Positions 14,516 to 15,248 of a stretch of 15,248 nt of DNA are shown piece after piece. The notes under the pieces were generated by a model. That model did not search any database. It saw nothing but the letters and a program-made list of their open reading frames with translations, and was not told the origin of the DNA. The stretch lies in contig JAGSHA010000035.1 of the NCBI GenBank assembly GCA_023954795.1, positions 1 to 15,248 on the forward strand. Reading direction: 5' to 3'. Made by a program: the position numbers and the translations under genes. The DNA is from Oceanospirillaceae bacterium. GTDB taxonomy: Bacteria > Pseudomonadota > Gammaproteobacteria > Pseudomonadales > Balneatricaceae. The first letter of the stretch is position 1; each line of letters opens with the position of its first letter.

Positions 14516-15248
14516 TTACTGGGCGCTCATGCCACCGTCAACGGTGAACTCTGCACCCGTAATAAAGCTGGCGGCATCTGACGCGAGGAACAGTACGGTC
14601 TGAGCGATATCCTCTACGTGACCCAGCTTGCCCAGCGGGGTCATACCAGTAACAACGTCTTTGGCTTCTTCGATTGTTGCGGCGAGCCCCACGTCGACGA
14701 AATCCTGAAATGCCTGATCTCCCATGGCGGTTTTGATCAGGCCAGGGTGAACAGAGTTAACACGAATGTTGTAGCCCAGTTTGCCGAACTCCACAGCGGC
14801 GTGCTTGGTGTACAGACGTACCGCACCCTTGGTGGCGCCGTAAGCACTATGACCGGGTACACCAATGAGTCCTGCTACTGAGGATAGGTTGATGATCGAG
14901 CCGCCCTGACCGGAAGAGGCCCCCGGCTTCATTACGCTGGCAGCAGCCTTCATGCCCAAAAAGATAGAATCAACATTCACCTTATGGACGCGCTGTACCT
15001 CTTCCAGACTATTTTCCAGCAACGTACCGCCGATATAGATACCCGCGTTATTTACCAGAATGTCGAGTCCGCCAAGCTGGGTCAGGGTAGCTTGGATACT
15101 GCGGTCCCAATCGGCTTCGGAGCAGACATCGTGTTGGCAAAAAGCCACATTCAGCCCCTGATCACGGAAGCCATCAACGGTCTGTTGACCAAGTTCAGCC
15201 TGAATATCTGTGGCCATCACATTGGCGCCCATACGAGCCAGGTGTTCA
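14516..15248 (-). CDS. Short-chain dehydrogenase/reductase, N-terminus beyond window
   Basis: The frame runs open through the right window edge; the visible part is about 243 residues and lacks the first 20-30, including the glycine-rich TGxxxGxG. In-frame ATG codons at 15232 and 15217 fall inside the fold (HLARMGANVMATDI) and are not starts. Seen: the Asp in MATDI that favours NAD(H), NNAG, the catalytic Ser in NLSSVAG, and YGATK with the Tyr and Lys, then HPGLIKTAM and a terminal VDGGMSAQ. A Gly/Ser-rich insertion, PGASSGQGG, precedes the catalytic strand and is absent from the neighbouring SDR. Its role is oxidation of a secondary alcohol or the reverse, as for the neighbour, in the cytoplasm. 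The two are diverged paralogues in tandem, probably acting on related substrates or successive steps. Confidence 0.92.
   Translation of the reverse strand, partial: EHLARMGANVMATDIQAELGQQTVDGFRDQGLNVAFCQHDVCSEADWDRSIQATLTQLGGLDILVNNAGIYIGGTLLENSLEEVQRVHKVNVDSIFLGMKAAASVMKPGASSGQGGSIINLSSVAGLIGVPGHSAYGATKGAVRLYTKHAAVEFGKLGYNIRVNSVHPGLIKTAMGDQAFQDFVDVGLAATIEEAKDVVTGMTPLGKLGHVEDIAQTVLFLASDAASFITGAEFTVDGGMSAQ

Overview
The window looks like an accessory catabolic and sensing region of a Gram-negative bacterium, most likely a marine-type gammaproteobacterium with mid-range GC. Pointers are a DcaP-type porin, an AlkK-like acyl-CoA ligase, a MalT/AlkS-type LuxR activator, tandem short-chain dehydrogenases and a DUF1302 outer-membrane protein remnant. 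This combination is common in marine degraders of hydrocarbons, cyclic alcohols or organic acids. I do not assign a genus. No rRNA, tRNA, insertion sequence or CRISPR array is visible.

Left part (1-8401). A membrane sensor with two Cache repeats, HAMP and PAS runs off the left edge on the minus strand. Divergent from it, three plus-strand genes lie in series: a periplasmic branched-chain-amino-acid-type binding protein (1671-2876), a DcaP-like porin (2979-4217) and an acyl-CoA ligase (4347-5984), ending at a strong intrinsic terminator (6063-6097). A methyl-accepting chemotaxis protein follows (6380-8401). Together these genes could sense a carboxylic acid-type compound, pass it through the outer membrane, bind it in the periplasm, activate it to its CoA ester and drive chemotaxis towards it. 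No ABC permease or ATPase is present. All four plus-strand genes carry an A-rich (AAN)n repeat just upstream of the ribosome binding site, which resembles the Hfq/Crc catabolite-repression target. Hairpins lie just before that repeat in the three uptake genes.

Middle part (8402-9890). Directly after the chemoreceptor is the C-terminal third of a DUF1302 outer-membrane protein without its N-terminus, a decayed gene. Then comes about 420 bp without a gene but rich in nested inverted repeats, leading into a small unrecognised protein gene (9466-9795) with its own terminator.

Right part (9978-15248), all on the minus strand and so read from right to left: a short-chain dehydrogenase truncated by the window edge, a second short-chain dehydrogenase, a roughly 900-residue MalT-type LuxR activator, and a glutathione S-transferase. 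The dehydrogenases probably oxidise an alcohol with NAD+, and the MalT-type protein is a likely local activator. The rest of the pathway is probably beyond the right edge.
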